Below, piece by piece: positions 62,670 through 64,000 of a DNA stretch of 64,000 nt. Made by a program: the position numbers and the translations under genes. Within the stretch, counting starts at the first letter, position 1, and each line of letters opens with the position of its first letter. The notes under the pieces were generated by a model. The model had not been told where the DNA came from, searched no databases, and worked only from the letters and a program-made list of their open reading frames with translations. Source of the DNA: JBQTIU01 sp052387815 (GTDB lineage: Bacteria > Pseudomonadota > Alphaproteobacteria > CACIAM-22H2); NCBI GenBank assembly GCA_052387815.1, contig JBQTIU010000057.1:7695-71694 (forward strand), read 5' to 3'.

Positions 62670-63878
62670 ATGACCGAGCACAACCCTCGTCCCTCGCGCC
62701 GCCGCTTCCTCGCCGGAGCCACGGCGACCGCCGGGCTCGCCGCGAGCGCGGGCATCGTGCCGACACGCTTGGCGATCGGCCAGAGCGCCAAGGTCAAGGT
62801 CGGCATCCTGCTGCCCTTTACCGGCACGTTCGCGGCGCTCGGCCACAACATCGCCGACGCCATGAAGCTGGCGATCCACGAGGCCGGCGGCAAGCTCGGC
62901 GGCCGCGACGTGGACTACGTCCAGGTCGACAGCGAGGCCGACCCCGCCAAGGCGGCGGCCAACACCAACAAGCTGGTGGTCGGCGACAAGGTCGACATCC
63001 TGACCGGTCCGGTCCATTCCGGCGTTGCCCTCGCCATGGTCAAGATCGTCCGCGAGGAAGGGACGATCACCGTCATCTCGAACGCCGGCGCCGCCGCCGC
63101 TACCCGCGAACTGTGCGCGCCGAACATCTTCCGGACCTCGTTCACCAACTGGCAGACCTGCTACCCGATGGGTCCGGAGATGGTGAAGCGCGGCCTCAAG
63201 CGGGCGGTGTCGATCACCTGGAACTACGCCGCCGGCCACGAGATGATCGGCGCCTTCCGCGAGGGCTTCGAGCCCAAGGGCGGCACCGTCGTCAAGGAGA
63301 TCCTGATCCCCTTCCCCAACGTCGAGTTCCAGGCCCACTTGACCGAGATCGCCGCGCTCAAGCCCGATTCCGTGTTCTCGTTCTTCGCCGGCGCCGGGGC
63401 GGTCAAGTTCGTCAAGGACTACGCGGGCGCGGGCCTCAAGGCCGGCATCCCGCTGTTCGGGTCCGGGTTCCTGACCGATGGCACGCTGCCGGCGCAGGGC
63501 GAGGCGGCCGAGGGCGTCATGACGACGCTGCATTACGCCGACAGCCTCGAGCTGCCGGCCAACAAGAAGTTCCGCGCGGCGTTCAAGAAAATGACCGGCC
63601 GCGAGGCCGACGTCTATGCCGTCCAGGGCTATGACACCGGCCAGCTTCTCGTCCACGCCCTCGCCGCCGTCAAGGGCGACGTCAAGGCCAAGAAGGAGCT
63701 CATCGCCGCCATGGAAACGGCGGTCATCGACAGCCCGCGCGGCAAGTTCACGCTGTCGAAGGCGCACAACCCGGTCCAGGACATCTACTTGCGCGTGGTC
63801 AAGGGCGGCGACAACGCGGTCCTCGGCGTCGCCCACAAGGCGCTCGCCGATCCCGCCACCGGCTGCAAGATCGCCTGA
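62670..63878 (+). CDS. Branched-chain-type ABC binding protein (aromatic-acid importer)
   Basis: A 402-residue Tat-exported binding protein (PSRRRFLAGATATAGLAASA). The mature part begins KVKVGILLPFTGTFAALGHN, typical of peripla_BP_6, with DILTGPVHSGVALAMV and GMTTLHY-like segments (GVMTTLHYADSLELP). A GGAGG ribosome binding site selects the ATG at 62670 over an upstream start. Proteins of this type sit in benzoate clusters and probably import benzoate or related acids. Permeases and ATPases would lie beyond the window. Confidence 0.9.
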   Translation: MTEHNPRPSRRRFLAGATATAGLAASAGIVPTRLAIGQSAKVKVGILLPFTGTFAALGHNIADAMKLAIHEAGGKLGGRDVDYVQVDSEADPAKAAANTNKLVVGDKVDILTGPVHSGVALAMVKIVREEGTITVISNAGAAAATRELCAPNIFRTSFTNWQTCYPMGPEMVKRGLKRAVSITWNYAAGHEMIGAFREGFEPKGGTVVKEILIPFPNVEFQAHLTEIAALKPDSVFSFFAGAGAVKFVKDYAGAGLKAGIPLFGSGFLTDGTLPAQGEAAEGVMTTLHYADSLELPANKKFRAAFKKMTGREADVYAVQGYDTGQLLVHALAAVKGDVKAKKELIAAMETAVIDSPRGKFTLSKAHNPVQDIYLRVVKGGDNAVLGVAHKALADPATGCKIA

Positions 63879-63889
63879 GGCCGGCGCTG

Positions 63890-64000
63890 CCCTCACCCGC
63901 TCGGCTCACGCTCGCGACCTCTCCCGCCGGCGGGAGAGGTTACTCGGTACGCCTTTCAAGCCCCCTCTCCCGTCTTGCGGGGTCGAGCCGCGCAGCGGCG
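63890..64000. repeat. Dispersed GC-rich repeat, type 2, locus 2 (at window end)
   Basis: CCCTCACCC is followed by GACCTCTCCCGCCGGCGGGAGAGG, broken across a perfect stem of CTCTCCCGCC and GGCGGGAGAG near 63922-63941. It matches the layout of the element at 33540-33690. It probably serves as the transcription end of the benzoate cluster. Confidence 0.6.

Overview
The window is very GC-rich with dense, mostly tightly packed genes and few intergenic gaps. It looks like an alphaproteobacterial chromosome, probably Rhodospirillales-like. The reasons are the ribF-ileS order, a Mic60/mitofilin-type protein of the alphaproteobacterial kind (COG4223-like), many ABC importers for amino acids and acids, a Box-type aerobic benzoyl-CoA pathway and cytochrome-linked sulfite oxidation. 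The taxonomic call is inference. No rRNA, tRNA or CRISPR array was seen.

Layout. 1-3435: housekeeping genes on the minus strand (ileS, cut by the window edge; ribF; a MaoC-like hydratase). 3741-6458: a Crp/Fnr regulator, a perfect CRP-type palindrome followed by a 32-residue membrane peptide, and a SorAB-like sulfite dehydrogenase pair. 6711-6757: a possible insertion-sequence end. 6784-15769: a minus-strand acid-sugar catabolic operon with a beta-hydroxyacid dehydrogenase, DeoR regulator, DUF1537 kinase, PdxA2-type dehydrogenase, Ldh2-type dehydrogenase, HpcH/HpaI aldolase and an amino-acid-type ABC importer. 16109-20795: a glycine-zipper lipoprotein, sugar genes for surface polysaccharide (wecB, gmhA, a DegT aminotransferase) and a PLP dehydratase. 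20842-34876: a run of 14 minus-strand genes combining a CoA-transferase, two acyl-CoA dehydrogenases, a MaoC hydratase, an MmgE/PrpD protein, a branched-chain-type importer, a second polar-amino-acid-type importer and an AstE/AspA-type deacylase.

34975-46341 is an unusual set of envelope genes: a Mic60-like protein, a ParA-type ATPase, a PstS-like binding protein, a secreted protein with three internal repeats, several unknown membrane proteins, a DUF4239 protein, a PH-like protein, a second mitofilin-like protein and a TAXI-like binding protein. 46467-54125 is the most striking part. An MlaA (VacJ) lipid-transport domain is fused in one polypeptide to a CzcB-type membrane-fusion protein. A separate His-rich periplasmic domain, a heavy-metal-type RND pump, small periplasmic and membrane proteins, and a second stand-alone MlaA homologue follow. 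No TolC-like outer-membrane factor is present. A Met-rich multicopper oxidase faces this operon, which suggests copper or silver, but an MlaA module in an efflux machine suggests a hybrid lipid or outer-membrane function. 55934-63878: benzoate catabolism (boxC, boxB, benzoate-CoA ligase), a CoA-transferase pair and a branched-chain-type solute-binding protein.

Dispersed palindromic (REP-like) repeats lie at about 32196, 42154, 54163 and 60748. A second repeat type lies at about 33540 and 63890. At 60701-60857 a 29-base inverted repeat brackets one of these elements just upstream of the CoA-transferase genes.
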